Numbered from the stretch's first letter, positions 25,692 through 34,711 are shown. The stretch is 64,000 nucleotides of DNA from AWTP1-13 sp033764875 (GCA_033764875.1 JANRIO010000072.1:1-64000), one strand, 5' to 3'. The notes: a model not told the origin generated them from the sequence alone. Program-made: numbers and translations.

Positions 25692-26972
25692 TCACCGTTC
25701 GATGGCGCCATACACCATATTGCGCAGCGCGGGCCGGAAGCGCACCCGCTGCGACGGCGATTGCATCATGTAGAGCACAAAGAGGTTTTCCTTCGGATCC
25801 ACCCAGAACGCCGTGCCGGCAGCGCCGCCCCAGTAGTATTCGCCGACGCTGGACGTGGCCCCGTTGGCGCCCGTTTCCGTGCGGACGGCGAAGCCAAGGC
25901 CAAATCCGTAGCCCGGGCCTGGCAGATAGTAGGGGCCCGGCTGCACGCCGGCTGCTGGGCCGATGTGATTTGCCGCCATGGTCTCGATCGTCTTCGGGCT
26001 CAGATAGCGCTTGCCGTCCAAGGCGCCGCCGTTCAACAGCATCTGCAGGAAGCGCTGATAGTCCGCCGTGGTCGAGACGAGCCCGCCGCCGCCGCTCTCG
26101 TAGTTGCGGACCTGGCGCGGGTCGTTCACCTGCGCGCCCGCACCGATGGCGCGATCGTTCGGCAACGGCTCGGCGATCCGGTCGTGCTTGTCCTTCTCCG
26201 TGACGTAGAAGCTCGTGTCCTTCATGCCCAGCGGATCGAGGATGCGCTCCTTCATGAACTGAAGGAGCGTCTGTCCGGACACGACCTCGATGATCCGCCC
26301 GAGCACGTCCGTCGATTGGCTGTAGTCCCATGTCGTGCCCGGCTGGTAGACCAACGGGAGCGCGGCGAGACGCTTGACGAACTCGGCCGTGGTTGGATCT
26401 CCGGCGCCGAGATTGGCCTCGACGTAGCTCTTCTTCACGAGCCCCTCGCCGAAGAACCCGTATGTCAGGCCCGAGGTGTGGCGCATGAGATCGTGGACCG
26501 TCATGGGGCGCCGCGGCGCCACCAGCTCGAGGCTTGGCTTGCCGCTCGCGTCCGGCTTCTCGACGCCGACCTTGACGTCCTTGAACTCCGGCAGGTGCTT
26601 GGCGACGGGATCCTCAAGCGCAAGGCGACCCTCCTCGACCAGCATCATGGCGGCCACCGTCGTGATGGGCTTGGTCATGGAATAGATGCGGAAGATCGTG
26701 TCGGCCGTCATCGGTTGCTTCGTGGCGGCATCGCGCACGCCAAGGAATTTCTGGAAGACGACCTTGTCGCCCTTCACCACGGTGATCGTGGCGCCGGGGA
26801 TGAGGCCCTTGTCGATGTCGTTCCTGATGTACGCCTCGAGGTTCGCGAGCCGGGCTTCCGAGAAGCCGTTGCGCGCATCGGATGTCGAGGTCGGACCCTT
26901 GGCGATCGCTGCGGCGCCGCAGGCAGCTAGGATTGCGGCGGATGCGAGAAGAAGGCGTCTCGTGGCTTGCAT
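25692..26972 (-). CDS. Serine hydrolase, class C beta-lactamase/esterase family
   Basis: 426-residue periplasmic hydrolase. A signal peptide with a possible lipobox (LAAC, C18) precedes a penicillin-binding-like fold. The SxxK motif is S98-M-T-K101, the Tyr motif is DYSQ in the middle of the chain, and the third motif is the degenerate GGAAGT near the C-terminus. This pattern is typical of EstB-like esterases and D-aminopeptidase relatives rather than true AmpC. ATG at 26972 follows GGGAGGA, which rules out the longer frame. Substrate unknown; it stands alone. Confidence 0.85.
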   Translation of the reverse strand: MQATRRLLLASAAILAACGAAAIAKGPTSTSDARNGFSEARLANLEAYIRNDIDKGLIPGATITVVKGDKVVFQKFLGVRDAATKQPMTADTIFRIYSMTKPITTVAAMMLVEEGRLALEDPVAKHLPEFKDVKVGVEKPDASGKPSLELVAPRRPMTVHDLMRHTSGLTYGFFGEGLVKKSYVEANLGAGDPTTAEFVKRLAALPLVYQPGTTWDYSQSTDVLGRIIEVVSGQTLLQFMKERILDPLGMKDTSFYVTEKDKHDRIAEPLPNDRAIGAGAQVNDPRQVRNYESGGGGLVSTTADYQRFLQMLLNGGALDGKRYLSPKTIETMAANHIGPAAGVQPGPYYLPGPGYGFGLGFAVRTETGANGATSSVGEYYWGGAAGTAFWVDPKENLFVLYMMQSPSQRVRFRPALRNMVYGAIER

Positions 26973-27051
26973 GGTCGTCCTCCCGGGTTTGGTGTGATCA
27001 GCCGCTTCTTGTTTCGGTGGCGAGCGGCCTTGGCAATTCATCTGCCCACCA

Positions 27052-28248
27052 TCAGATGACCTTGAGCTCCTTGAGATGTGCGATCTCGTGCGCGGAAAGC
27101 CCCAGCAGCTCGCCGTAGACGAAGTCATTGTCCTGGCCGACCGCGCGGGCGGCATGGCGAACCCGTCCCGGGTCCGACGCGAACCGCGGCACGACGTTCG
27201 ACATGGCCACCGCGCCGAAATCGTCGTCGGGTGCCGACACGATCATTTGCCGTGACCGAAAGTGCGGATCGGCGGCGATCTGGTCCATGGCGTAGATCGG
27301 GGCGATGGTGCCGCCGTGCGTCTCGAACGCGGCGAGGACCTGCTCCAGCGTGTGTCGGCTGCACCACTCGGCGAAGATGGCGTTGAGCTCGGCCGCGTGC
27401 TCGACGCGCCGGCCGTTGCTGGCAAAGCGCGCGTCCTCGATCAGGTCCGCCCGGCCGATCGCCCGGCAATTGGCGCAGAACAGGGGGTGCGTCGAGCCGG
27501 CCAGCGTCACCCAGTGCCCGTCGCCGGTCTTGTAGACGGCGGCCGGGGCCGAGTAGGCGTTGCCGTTGCCGATGCGCCCGCGCACCGTGCCGAGCTGGTC
27601 GTGCTCGATCGGCAGCACGTCGAGGAGCCGGAACGTCGCCTCCGTGAGCGCAAGGTCGATCTCCTCGCCGGGCGCCTCGGGGTCCCGCGCGCGCTTCCAC
27701 AGCGCCGCCAGCACGCCGACGGCGCCGAACAGCCCGCCGATGGAATCCCCGATCGGATAGCCCGGGTGCATCGGCTCGCCGTCCGCCTCTCCCGTGATGT
27801 AGGTGAGCCCGCCCATGGCCTCGAAGATGCGGGCAAAGCCCGGCCGGTCGCGGTAGGGTCCGTCCTGCCCGAAGCCCGTCGCCCGCAGGATCACCAGCCG
27901 GGGCTGGATCGACCACAGCACCTCCTTGGACAGTCCCCATTGGTCGAGTGTGCCGGGGCGGAAGTTCTCGATCAGCACGTCGAAGCGCGGCAGCAGCCTC
28001 TTGAGCAGCGCCACGCCTTCGGGCTTGCGCAGGTCGAGCGTGGCGAGCTTCTTGTTGCGGTTGGCGGCCTTCCACCACAGCGGCTTGCCCTCCTTGAACG
28101 GAGGAAATCCGCGCACGCCGTCGCCGCTGCCCGGCATCTCGATCTTCAGCACCTCCGCGCCGTAGTCCGCAAGCAGCGTCGCCGCGAATGGCGCGGCGAT
28201 GATCGTGGCAATATCGAGCACGCGCAGGCCGGCAAGCGGTCCACTCAT
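27052..28248 (-). CDS. Family III CoA-transferase (CaiB/BaiF)
   Basis: 398-residue enzyme that transfers CoA between carboxylic acids through an aspartyl-CoA ester. The N-terminal LRVLDIATIIAAPFAATLLADYGAEVLKIE and NFRPGTLDQWGL blocks are diagnostic, and the likely catalytic Asp lies in YPIGDSIGGL near residue 170. It is downstream of a Bug-type binding protein in the same leftward unit (42-bp gap) and opposite a LysR regulator. This suggests activation of an imported organic acid. The acid is not identifiable. Confidence 0.9.
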   Translation of the reverse strand: MSGPLAGLRVLDIATIIAAPFAATLLADYGAEVLKIEMPGSGDGVRGFPPFKEGKPLWWKAANRNKKLATLDLRKPEGVALLKRLLPRFDVLIENFRPGTLDQWGLSKEVLWSIQPRLVILRATGFGQDGPYRDRPGFARIFEAMGGLTYITGEADGEPMHPGYPIGDSIGGLFGAVGVLAALWKRARDPEAPGEEIDLALTEATFRLLDVLPIEHDQLGTVRGRIGNGNAYSAPAAVYKTGDGHWVTLAGSTHPLFCANCRAIGRADLIEDARFASNGRRVEHAAELNAIFAEWCSRHTLEQVLAAFETHGGTIAPIYAMDQIAADPHFRSRQMIVSAPDDDFGAVAMSNVVPRFASDPGRVRHAARAVGQDNDFVYGELLGLSAHEIAHLKELKVI

Positions 28249-28290
28249 TTGGATTTTCTCACTTTGTGTGCGGGGAGGCGTTGCGCCGCG

Positions 28291-29268
28291 CTACTGCTCG
28301 CCCTTGAGGCCGGCTTCGCGGATGATCTTGCCCCACTTCGCTGTCTCTTCGTCGATGAAGGCGCCGAACTCGGCCGCCGTGCTGCCCCTGGGCTCGAGCC
28401 CGAGCTTCAGGAACCTCTGCTTCACGTCGGGGTCGGCAAGCGCACGCACGATCGCGGCTTGCAGCCGCTCGACGATGGGCGCGGGCGTCGCAGCCGGCGC
28501 CAGCACCCCGTACCACCCCGCCGCGACGATGCGCTCGAATCCCTGCTCGCGCAAGGTGGGGGCCTGGGGGTAGAGGCTGCTGCGCTGGGCCGACGCCACG
28601 CCGAGGACGCGCAGCTTGCCCTCCTCCACGAACGGCAGCGCCGACGTGATCGCCGTGATGGTGGCGTCGATGCGCCCGGCGATGAGCTCGGTGTAGGCCG
28701 GCGCGTCGCCGCGGAACACCACGTTGATGCCCTTGAAGCCCGCGTCCTTGAACAGCAGCTCGGCGGCGAGGTGGGGCTGCGAGCCCGCCCCCGGGGAGCC
28801 GAAGGTGACGCCGTCGGGGGCGGCCTTGGCGTGCGCGACGAACTCCTGCACGGTCTTGTAGGGCGCATTCGCGTTGACGATCAGGAACAGCGGCGCCAGG
28901 GCCGCCATGGCCACGGGCACCAGGTCCTTGCGCTCGTAGCGCAGCGTTCCGAACAGGGCTTCCGCCGTAGCGTAGGGGGCGGCGGCATAGAGGAAAGTGT
29001 AGCCGTCGGGTTGCGCCTTGGCGACCGCCTCGTTGGCGATGCGGGTGCCGGCACCGGCCTTGTTCTCGATGAAGAACTGCTGCTTGAGCTCGCGGCCGAT
29101 GTGCTCGGCCAGCAGCCGGGCGGAGATGTCGTTGGCCCCGCCGGCGGCGTAGGGCGAGACGACGCGGACCGGGCGGGCCGGCCAGTCGGCCTGGGCGAGC
29201 GCCTGCGGGATGCCGCCTGCGTACAGGGCCGAGACGAAACCGAGGAACGATCTGCGTGTGACGGGCAT
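28291..29268 (-). CDS. Bug (TctC-type) periplasmic substrate-binding protein
   Basis: 325-residue solute receptor of the tripartite tricarboxylate transporter family. A twin-arginine-like start (R5-R6-S-F-L-G-F) leads to cleavage near AQA. Family blocks PVRVVSPYAAGGANDI, ENKAGAGTRIA and DGYTF are visible. Bug proteins bind carboxylates and amides; many occur without TctAB membrane genes, as here. The following CoA-transferase suggests the ligand is an organic acid. The promoter lies in the 134-bp gap shared with the divergent LysR gene. Confidence 0.9.
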   Translation of the reverse strand: MPVTRRSFLGFVSALYAGGIPQALAQADWPARPVRVVSPYAAGGANDISARLLAEHIGRELKQQFFIENKAGAGTRIANEAVAKAQPDGYTFLYAAAPYATAEALFGTLRYERKDLVPVAMAALAPLFLIVNANAPYKTVQEFVAHAKAAPDGVTFGSPGAGSQPHLAAELLFKDAGFKGINVVFRGDAPAYTELIAGRIDATITAITSALPFVEEGKLRVLGVASAQRSSLYPQAPTLREQGFERIVAAGWYGVLAPAATPAPIVERLQAAIVRALADPDVKQRFLKLGLEPRGSTAAEFGAFIDEETAKWGKIIREAGLKGEQ

Positions 29269-29352
29269 GCGGGCCTCCCTGCCGTGTGGTGGTTTTGTTT
29301 TGGCAGGACGCTACGCACCGGCTTTTCATCACACAAATCGATTGTTCCTCAT

Positions 29353-29377
29353 TATTCATAAGAGTACCCTATGAATA
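29353..29377. promoter_or_regulatory. Putative LysR-type operator
   Basis: Perfect inverted repeat TATTCATA-N9-TATGAATA in an unusually AT-rich stretch between the divergent LysR and Bug genes. Its inner part ATA-N9-TAT fits the LysR T-N11-A rule. It lies 25 bp upstream of the lysR start and 84 bp upstream of the Bug start. It is a good candidate for self-control and activation of the Bug/CoA-transferase unit. Confidence 0.65.
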
Positions 29378-29402
29378 GGGACGGCCGGGGCGGGGAAATG
29401 CC

Positions 29403-30290
29403 ATGCGGGATGTGACGGTCCGACAGTTGCGCGCCTTCGCCGCCGTGATCGACACCGGCTCCTTCTCCGATGCCGCCAAGGCCATGCACCTGTCGCAGGC
29501 GGCCTTGAGCGGCCTCGTCCGCGAGCTCGAGGGGCGCATCGGCCTGCGCCTCTTCGACCGCACCACCCGCAGCGTGCGCCCGTCCGCCGTCGGGGCCGCG
29601 TTCGATCCCATGGTGCGCCGCGTGCTGGCGAGCCTGGACGAGGCGCTCGACGGCCTCGGCAACCTGAAGGCGCTGCGCCGCGGTCTCGTGCGGGTGGCGG
29701 CTCCCGAGCCGCTGTCGTGCACGCTGGTGCCGCGCCTCATCGCCACCTTCCGCGCCCGCCATCCCGGCGTCGAGGTCCGATTCCTCGACGTGCCGATCGC
29801 AGCGGTGCTGGAGAGCCTGCAGGCCGGCAGCGCCGACATCGGTTTGGGGCCTTCCGGCTCGGCAACGCGCCACGAGGCGATCGCTGCCCACGGCCTCGTC
29901 GCCGACCCGATCTTCGTCGCCTTGAGCCAGGCCGATCCGCTGGCGGCGCGTCAGAGCCTCACCTGGAGCGACCTGCGCGCGCGCCCGCTCATCAACTACA
30001 TGCCCAACCTGGGCGAGAACATTCTTGCCCACGTGCCGGCCCGCCACCATCCCCGCGAGATCCTGGCCGTCAACCGCGTCAATACCGCCCTGGCCATGCT
30101 CAACGTGCAGCCCGGCGCCGTTCTCTCCCCGGCCATGGCCGAGCCTCTCGCGCGCGGCTTCGGGCTCGCCTTCCTGCCGCTGCGGCGCCCCACCGTCAGG
30201 TGGCGCGTGGCGGTATTCACCCGCGCCGGCCACACGGCCTCGCCCGCGGTGGAGAGCTTTCTCGCATTCGCGCTGCAGGGGGCGCCATAG
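29403..30290 (+). CDS. LysR-family transcriptional regulator
   Basis: 295-residue LTTR. The N-terminal winged helix-turn-helix (about residues 1-60: TVRQLRAFAAVIDTGSFSDA, LSQAALSGLVRELEGRIGLRLFDRTTR) is followed by a periplasmic-binding-like effector domain. It is divergent from the Bug and CoA-transferase genes with a perfect inverted repeat between them, so it probably controls them in response to the imported acid. ATG at 29403 starts directly before the conserved helix. The effector is unknown. Confidence 0.92.
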   Translation: MRDVTVRQLRAFAAVIDTGSFSDAAKAMHLSQAALSGLVRELEGRIGLRLFDRTTRSVRPSAVGAAFDPMVRRVLASLDEALDGLGNLKALRRGLVRVAAPEPLSCTLVPRLIATFRARHPGVEVRFLDVPIAAVLESLQAGSADIGLGPSGSATRHEAIAAHGLVADPIFVALSQADPLAARQSLTWSDLRARPLINYMPNLGENILAHVPARHHPREILAVNRVNTALAMLNVQPGAVLSPAMAEPLARGFGLAFLPLRRPTVRWRVAVFTRAGHTASPAVESFLAFALQGAP

Positions 30291-30387
30291 CCCGCCGCCG
30301 TCGGCCGACAAAAAACGGCCCCTTGCCTGTCGGAGCCTCGCTCCGCCGTCCGTCCTTGGCTCGACAACGGCGGCGAAGGAGGCAGCC

Positions 30388-30873
30388 ATGACGGCCCCGC
30401 AGAAGATCACCCCCTGTCTCTGGTTCGAGAGCCAGGCCATGGAGGCGGCACAATTCTACGTCTCCGTGCTCGGCGGCAGCATCGACCAGGTCATGCGCGC
30501 GAGCACGGATACGCCGGGAACCCGGCAGGGAGACGTCCTGCTGGTCTCGTTCACGCTTGCCGGGCAGAGCTACCAGGCGCTCAACGGCGGTAAGCACGAG
30601 GCGTTCAACGATTCGGTCTCGCTGTCCGTGCGCTGCGAGGACCAGGCCGAGGTCGACCGGCTCTGGGCCGCGCTCACCGCCGACGGCGGCAGGCCGGTGC
30701 AGTGCGGCTGGCTGAAGGACAGATGGGGCCTGGCCTGGCAGATCGTGCCGCGGCAGCTGCCGGAGCTGCTAGCCAGCCCCGACGAGGCCAAGGTGCGGCG
30801 CGTCATGCTGGCCATGATGGAGATGCAGAAGATCGTCGTCGCCGAGCTGCAGGCGGCGGCCGATGCGGCCTGA
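30388..30873 (+). CDS. VOC superfamily protein, PhnB-like
   Basis: 161-residue vicinal-oxygen-chelate fold protein of the PhnB / 3-demethylubiquinone-methyltransferase-like group. The start ITPCLWFESQAMEAAQFYVSVL is typical, as are SYQALNGG and WGLAWQIVPRQL. The ATG at 30388 has a strong GAAGGAGG RBS. Members of this group often lack metal ligands and their role is unknown. It lies 36 bp before a second gene with a related domain and is probably co-transcribed. Confidence 0.86.
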   Translation: MTAPQKITPCLWFESQAMEAAQFYVSVLGGSIDQVMRASTDTPGTRQGDVLLVSFTLAGQSYQALNGGKHEAFNDSVSLSVRCEDQAEVDRLWAALTADGGRPVQCGWLKDRWGLAWQIVPRQLPELLASPDEAKVRRVMLAMMEMQKIVVAELQAAADAA

Positions 30874-30909
30874 GTTTCGATGGATTCGCCAAAGCAAGGG
30901 AGTGGAGCG

Positions 30910-31695
30910 ATGACAGGCTATTTGGATGTGTTCGTGGTGCCGGTCCCCAAGGGCAACGCGGCGGCCTACAGGAAGGTGGCGGAGACCTTCCACGCCGTCT
31001 GGCGCGAGCACGGTGCGCTGGGCGCCGTCGAGGTCGAGGGCGACGACGTGCCGATGGGGACGCTGACGTCGTTTCCCCGCGCCGTGGCGCTGAAGGAGGA
31101 CGAGACGGTGTTCCTCGGCGTGGTCCACTACCGCGACCGCGCCCACCGCGACGCGGTCAGCGGCAAGGCGATGAAGGATCCGCGCATGGCGGCCATGGGG
31201 CCGGGTGCCATGCCCTTCGACGGCAAGCGCATGATCTTCGGCGGCTTCAAGCCGTTCATGGGCACCCTGCCGCAGCCCGTCCTGCAGCCCTACCTGTTCT
31301 TCCGCGGCCGCTGCGCCGAGGCGATCGAGTTCTACAAGCACAAGCTCGACGCCGAGGTGCTGATGCTGATGCGCTTCAAGGACAGCCCCGAGCAGCCGCC
31401 GGCCGGCATGATGCCGCCGGGCATGGACGACCGGGTGATGCACGCGAGCCTGCGCATCCGCGGCTCCGACATCATGATGTCGGACGGCATGCGCTCGGGC
31501 TCGCTCGACTTCTCCTGCATGGCGCTGTCCTTGTCGGTGCCCACCGAGACCGAGGCCGATCGGGTGTTCGAGGCGCTGTCGGAGGGCGGCAAGGTGGAGA
31601 TGCCGATGGGCAAGACGTTCTTCTCCCCGCGCTTCGGCTCCGTCGCCGACAAGTTCGGAGTGAGCTGGATGGTGATCGTGCCGCCGCCGCAATAG
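30910..31695 (+). CDS. DUF1428 - VOC (PhnB-like) fusion protein
   Basis: 261-residue two-domain protein. Residues 1-118 are a DUF1428 domain (YLDVFVVPVPKGNAAAYRK, VTSFPRAV-like LTSFPRAVALKEDE, MPFDGKRMIFGGF). Residues 120-261 are a PhnB-like VOC domain (PYLFFRGRCAEAIEFYKHKL, HASLRI, GVSWMVIVP). Both are normally separate small proteins, so this is a genuine fusion in one frame without a stop. The ATG at 30910 follows GGGAGTGGAG; an ATG at 30880 lacks an RBS. Function is unknown; adjacency to another VOC protein suggests a common ligand or stress response. Confidence 0.8.
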   Translation: MTGYLDVFVVPVPKGNAAAYRKVAETFHAVWREHGALGAVEVEGDDVPMGTLTSFPRAVALKEDETVFLGVVHYRDRAHRDAVSGKAMKDPRMAAMGPGAMPFDGKRMIFGGFKPFMGTLPQPVLQPYLFFRGRCAEAIEFYKHKLDAEVLMLMRFKDSPEQPPAGMMPPGMDDRVMHASLRIRGSDIMMSDGMRSGSLDFSCMALSLSVPTETEADRVFEALSEGGKVEMPMGKTFFSPRFGSVADKFGVSWMVIVPPPQ

Positions 31696-31731
31696 ATCAT
31701 TTCAGAGCGCCCACACTCTCAAGATTTGCAG

Positions 31732-31762
31732 TCCCGGATGGCGCGCCAGCGCCAGTCCGGGA
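31732..31762. terminator. Long hairpin between convergent genes
   Basis: TCCCGGA (31732-31738) pairs with TCCGGGA (31756-31762), and GGCGC (31740-31744) with GCGCC (31749-31753) around a GCCA loop, with T39-A54 and one bulged G. This 12-13 bp stem lies in the 224-bp gap between the DUF1428 fusion and the convergent UraD-UraH gene. Likely a shared terminator or a dispersed extragenic palindrome; no T-run. Confidence 0.5.
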
Positions 31763-31919
31763 TCTTCCCGGTCGCGGTTGATCCGACAGCTGGAGGATCC
31801 CAGATCGTCGGGCTCGCGCACGACGTCCGGGAAGGCAAGAGCAAACAGGTAGCGCGCAAGGCAGATCGCCGCCAGGTCTGATTCCGCCTTTCTCTGAGCC
31901 ACTCTAACTCGGGCGGGCG

Positions 31920-32822
31920 TCAGCTGCCGCGGTAGGTGGAGTAGCTCCACGGGCTCACCAGGAGCGGCACATGGTAGTGCCCCTCCGGCTCCGCGATGGC
32001 GAACCGGATCGGGACTACGTCGAGAAACGGCGGGCTCGCCGCGGCGCTCCCCTGGGCCGCGAAATAGCCCCCGACGTGGAAGGCGATCTCGTAGTGCCCG
32101 ATCCTGAGCGGCTCGCCGCCGAGCAGCGGTGCGTCGGTGCGGCCGTCGTGGTTGGTCACGGCCCGCGCGAGCACGCCCTCGGCGCTGCTGCCGATCTCCT
32201 TGAGCACCACCGGGATGCCGGCCGCCGGCTTGCCGGCGGCGACGTCGAGCACGTGGGTGGAAAGCCGCCCCGCCACCTTGGGCGCCCCGGGACCGTCTAC
32301 CAGGCTGGCAAGCCGCAGCCGGGTGATGAAGCCGATCTCGCAGAGCGCGGCGGCAATCTCGTCGTCCTGGCTGCCGGCGAGCCGCGCCGCAAAGCGCGCC
32401 AGGATCGAATCGCGCGTGTGCCGGCGCACGCAGATGATGAACGGGAACCCGAAGCGCCGGCCGTAGGCCTCGTTGAGGTGCTCGAAGCGCTGGAATTCCT
32501 CCTCGCTCAGCCGGTCGAGGCCGAGCGCGCCCTGCTCCTGGCGCGAGGCCGCCGCCATGGCGCCGGCGCGCGCCACCTTGCCGCCGAGCTCGGGATGCCC
32601 GCGCAGGAAGCCGATCTGCGTGTCTCTGTCGGCGGCGCGTACGGCCGCGCACATCGCCGCATGCAGGTCCGCGACCGTGGCGTAGGGGCGGCCGGCGGCG
32701 GCCGCCTCGGCCACCCACGGGGCGTGCTCGAAGATCTCGCCGAGGGCGGCGGCGAAGTCGCGCGCGTCGGCGGCGTTGAGCTCGGCAAGCGTGTGGCGGG
32801 GCGCCGTCATCGGGAGGTCCAT
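31920..32822 (-). CDS. Bifunctional OHCU decarboxylase - hydroxyisourate hydrolase (UraD-UraH)
   Basis: 300-residue fusion for the last two steps of urate breakdown. Residues 1-165 are UraD, which decarboxylates OHCU to (S)-allantoin: catalytic H76 in GHPELGG, and FEHLNEAYGRRFGFPFI. Residues 180-300 are the transthyretin-like UraH, which hydrolyses 5-hydroxyisourate to OHCU: LSTHVLDVAAGKPA and the C-terminal signature YRGS. The order in the chain is the reverse of pathway order. ATG at 32822 is used; an ATG at 32810 is nearly as good. It lies 33 bp after the NCS2 permease in the same leftward unit. Confidence 0.93.
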   Translation of the reverse strand: MDLPMTAPRHTLAELNAADARDFAAALGEIFEHAPWVAEAAAAGRPYATVADLHAAMCAAVRAADRDTQIGFLRGHPELGGKVARAGAMAAASRQEQGALGLDRLSEEEFQRFEHLNEAYGRRFGFPFIICVRRHTRDSILARFAARLAGSQDDEIAAALCEIGFITRLRLASLVDGPGAPKVAGRLSTHVLDVAAGKPAAGIPVVLKEIGSSAEGVLARAVTNHDGRTDAPLLGGEPLRIGHYEIAFHVGGYFAAQGSAAASPPFLDVVPIRFAIAEPEGHYHVPLLVSPWSYSTYRGS

Positions 32823-32855
32823 TGCGAGGGCTCGCGCCGGTGCGGGCCTTGGTCG

Positions 32856-34253
32856 TCAGGCGTGCTCGGCCGCCGCGGCGCTCGCCGAGGCCCCCTCGCG
32901 CGCGCTGTCGGCGCTGCCGACGCCGTTGAAGAACAGGTTGAGCAGCACCGAGACGATCGCCGCCAGCAGGATGCCCGATTCCAGCAGCGGGTGCAGCGCG
33001 TGCGGCAGCTTAGAGAAGAAGTTCGGCGCCACCAAGGGGATCATGCCGAAGCCGACGGAGATGGCGACGACATACAAGTTGAAGCGGTTGCCGGTGAAGT
33101 CGGCGTGGGCGAGGATGCGGGCACCCGTTGCCGCCACCATGCCGAACATGACGAGGCCGGCGCCGCCCAGCACCACGACCGGCACCGCCTCGACGAGGGC
33201 GGCGAGCTTCGGCACCAGGCCGAGCGCGATCATGATCACCCCGCCGGTTGCCGTCACCCAGCGCGATTTCACCCCCGTCACCCCGACCAGGCCGACGTTC
33301 TGCGAGAACGACGTGTAGGGGAACGTATTGAACACGCCGCCGATCAGCGTGCCGAGCCCGTCCGCCCTCAGGCCCCGCGTCAGCGCCACCTCGTCTACGG
33401 ACTTGCCCGTCATCTCGCCGAGCGCCAGGAACATGCCGGTCGATTCGATCATCACCACGATCATCACCAGGCACATGGTGAGCGAGGCGACGATGTCGAA
33501 GCGCGGGGTGCCGAACTGGAACGGCAGGATCGCGCCGAACCAGGGCGCGGCGTGGAATTTGTCGAAGCCCATCTTGCCGAGCATGGCGGCAAGGCACGAT
33601 CCCGCGACGATGCCGAGCAGCACCGCCACGTTGCCGAGGAAGCCGCGCAGGAAGCGCGTGATCAGCAGGATCACGACTAGCACGAACAGCGCGATGCCGA
33701 GCCCCTCGAGCGCGCCGTAGGCGGGGTTCGGATAGCTCATCGTCTGCCCGTCGACCACGCGCGTCAGGCTCGGCAGGCCGCCGCCGGCCCAGTTGATGCC
33801 GACGCGCATCAGCGAGATGCCGATGACGAGAATGATCGTGCCGGTGACCACGGGCGGGAACAGCGGCAGCAGCCGGCTCACGAAAGGCGCCACCAGGATC
33901 CCGAACAGGCCGGCGACGATCACGGCGCCGTAGATGCCGAGCAGCCCCACGTCGGGGTTCGCCGCCATGGCCAGCATCGGCCCCACCGAGGCGAACGTCA
34001 CGCCCATCATCACGGGCAGGCGGATGCCGACGCCGGGAAGCCCCACCGACTGGATCAGGCTCGCAATCCCGCACGCAAAGAGGTCGGCGTTGATGAGCAG
34101 CGCCACCTGCTCCGGCGGCAGCTTCAGCGCCCGGCCGATGATCAGCGGCACGGCCACGGCGCCCGCGTACATGACGAGCACGTGCTGCAGGCCAAGCGCG
34201 ATCAGCTTGTGCGGCGGCTCGAGACGGTCGACTTCGCTGACAGGGGGCATCAT
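32856..34253 (-). CDS. NCS2 purine permease (xanthine/urate:H+ symporter family)
   Basis: 465-residue, 14-segment inner-membrane transporter of the NCS2 (NAT) family. The helix 1 motif is LGLQHVLVMYAG and the NAT signature is SQNVGLVGVTGVKSR, with Gln/Asn typical of purine-specific members. E in MIESTGMF on helix 8 is the expected substrate ligand. Xanthine or urate is the likely cargo given the neighbours. Two ATGs at 34250/34253 follow AAGG. A RutR-like element lies 110 bp upstream. First gene of the unit ending in uraD-uraH. Confidence 0.92.
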   Translation of the reverse strand: MMPPVSEVDRLEPPHKLIALGLQHVLVMYAGAVAVPLIIGRALKLPPEQVALLINADLFACGIASLIQSVGLPGVGIRLPVMMGVTFASVGPMLAMAANPDVGLLGIYGAVIVAGLFGILVAPFVSRLLPLFPPVVTGTIILVIGISLMRVGINWAGGGLPSLTRVVDGQTMSYPNPAYGALEGLGIALFVLVVILLITRFLRGFLGNVAVLLGIVAGSCLAAMLGKMGFDKFHAAPWFGAILPFQFGTPRFDIVASLTMCLVMIVVMIESTGMFLALGEMTGKSVDEVALTRGLRADGLGTLIGGVFNTFPYTSFSQNVGLVGVTGVKSRWVTATGGVIMIALGLVPKLAALVEAVPVVVLGGAGLVMFGMVAATGARILAHADFTGNRFNLYVVAISVGFGMIPLVAPNFFSKLPHALHPLLESGILLAAIVSVLLNLFFNGVGSADSAREGASASAAAAEHA

Positions 34254-34362
34254 CTGCGCCTTCGTGTTTGGCTCGAGGGAGGCTATGCCGGCGGCGGCCC
34301 GAGGACGCCGGCGGCGAGCGTACGCCATCTGCGCCGCCGCGCACCGGGGTGCGGCGCCGTCA

Positions 34363-34377
34363 GACCGATCGTTAAAA
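34363..34377 (+). promoter_or_regulatory. Putative RutR-like operator, site 1
   Basis: GACCGATCGTTAAAA, identical over 15 bp to the site at 46724-46738 upstream of the Tsx-like gene. It is built around the palindrome CGATCG. Aligned to the known E. coli RutR consensus TTGACCA-NN-TGGTCAA, 8 of 14 fixed positions match. It lies 110 bp before the permease start and 406 bp before xdhA. Confidence 0.55.
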
Positions 34378-34677
34378 CCGCAAGGGCCGTGCCAAGCGCG
34401 CGCGGGCAGCGCCATGCACGCCGGGCACCGCGATGGCGCGGCAACCGGTGCGCCTTCGCGTTGCGTGCCGGGCCTGCCTGTGGCGGCGGACGAATCGGAT
34501 CGCGCCACAGCGTGCTGACGATGTGGGCAGCGACCAACGGCACGCGCCCAATTCCTGCGCACCGCAAGCGTCAGACATTCCACAGCGCCCCTCGCGCCCG
34601 GGATCGGCAATTTGCCAGGCCACCGCTTTTGCCGATTGCGCATGGCCGCGGCCGAGGCGTATGCATGACCCGATGAG

Positions 34678-34702
34678 CTGGCGCGTGCACGCAACGCGCC
34701 AG
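34678..34702 (+). promoter_or_regulatory. Stem-loop in the putative xdhA leader
   Basis: CTGGCGCG (34678-34685), 9-nt loop, CGCGCCAG (34695-34702): a perfect 8-bp stem. It is 81 bp before xdhA and just upstream of a tandem repeat. It could be an RNA structure or a protein site; no known riboswitch class was recognised. Confidence 0.35.
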
Positions 34703-34711
34703 GGATGCCAC

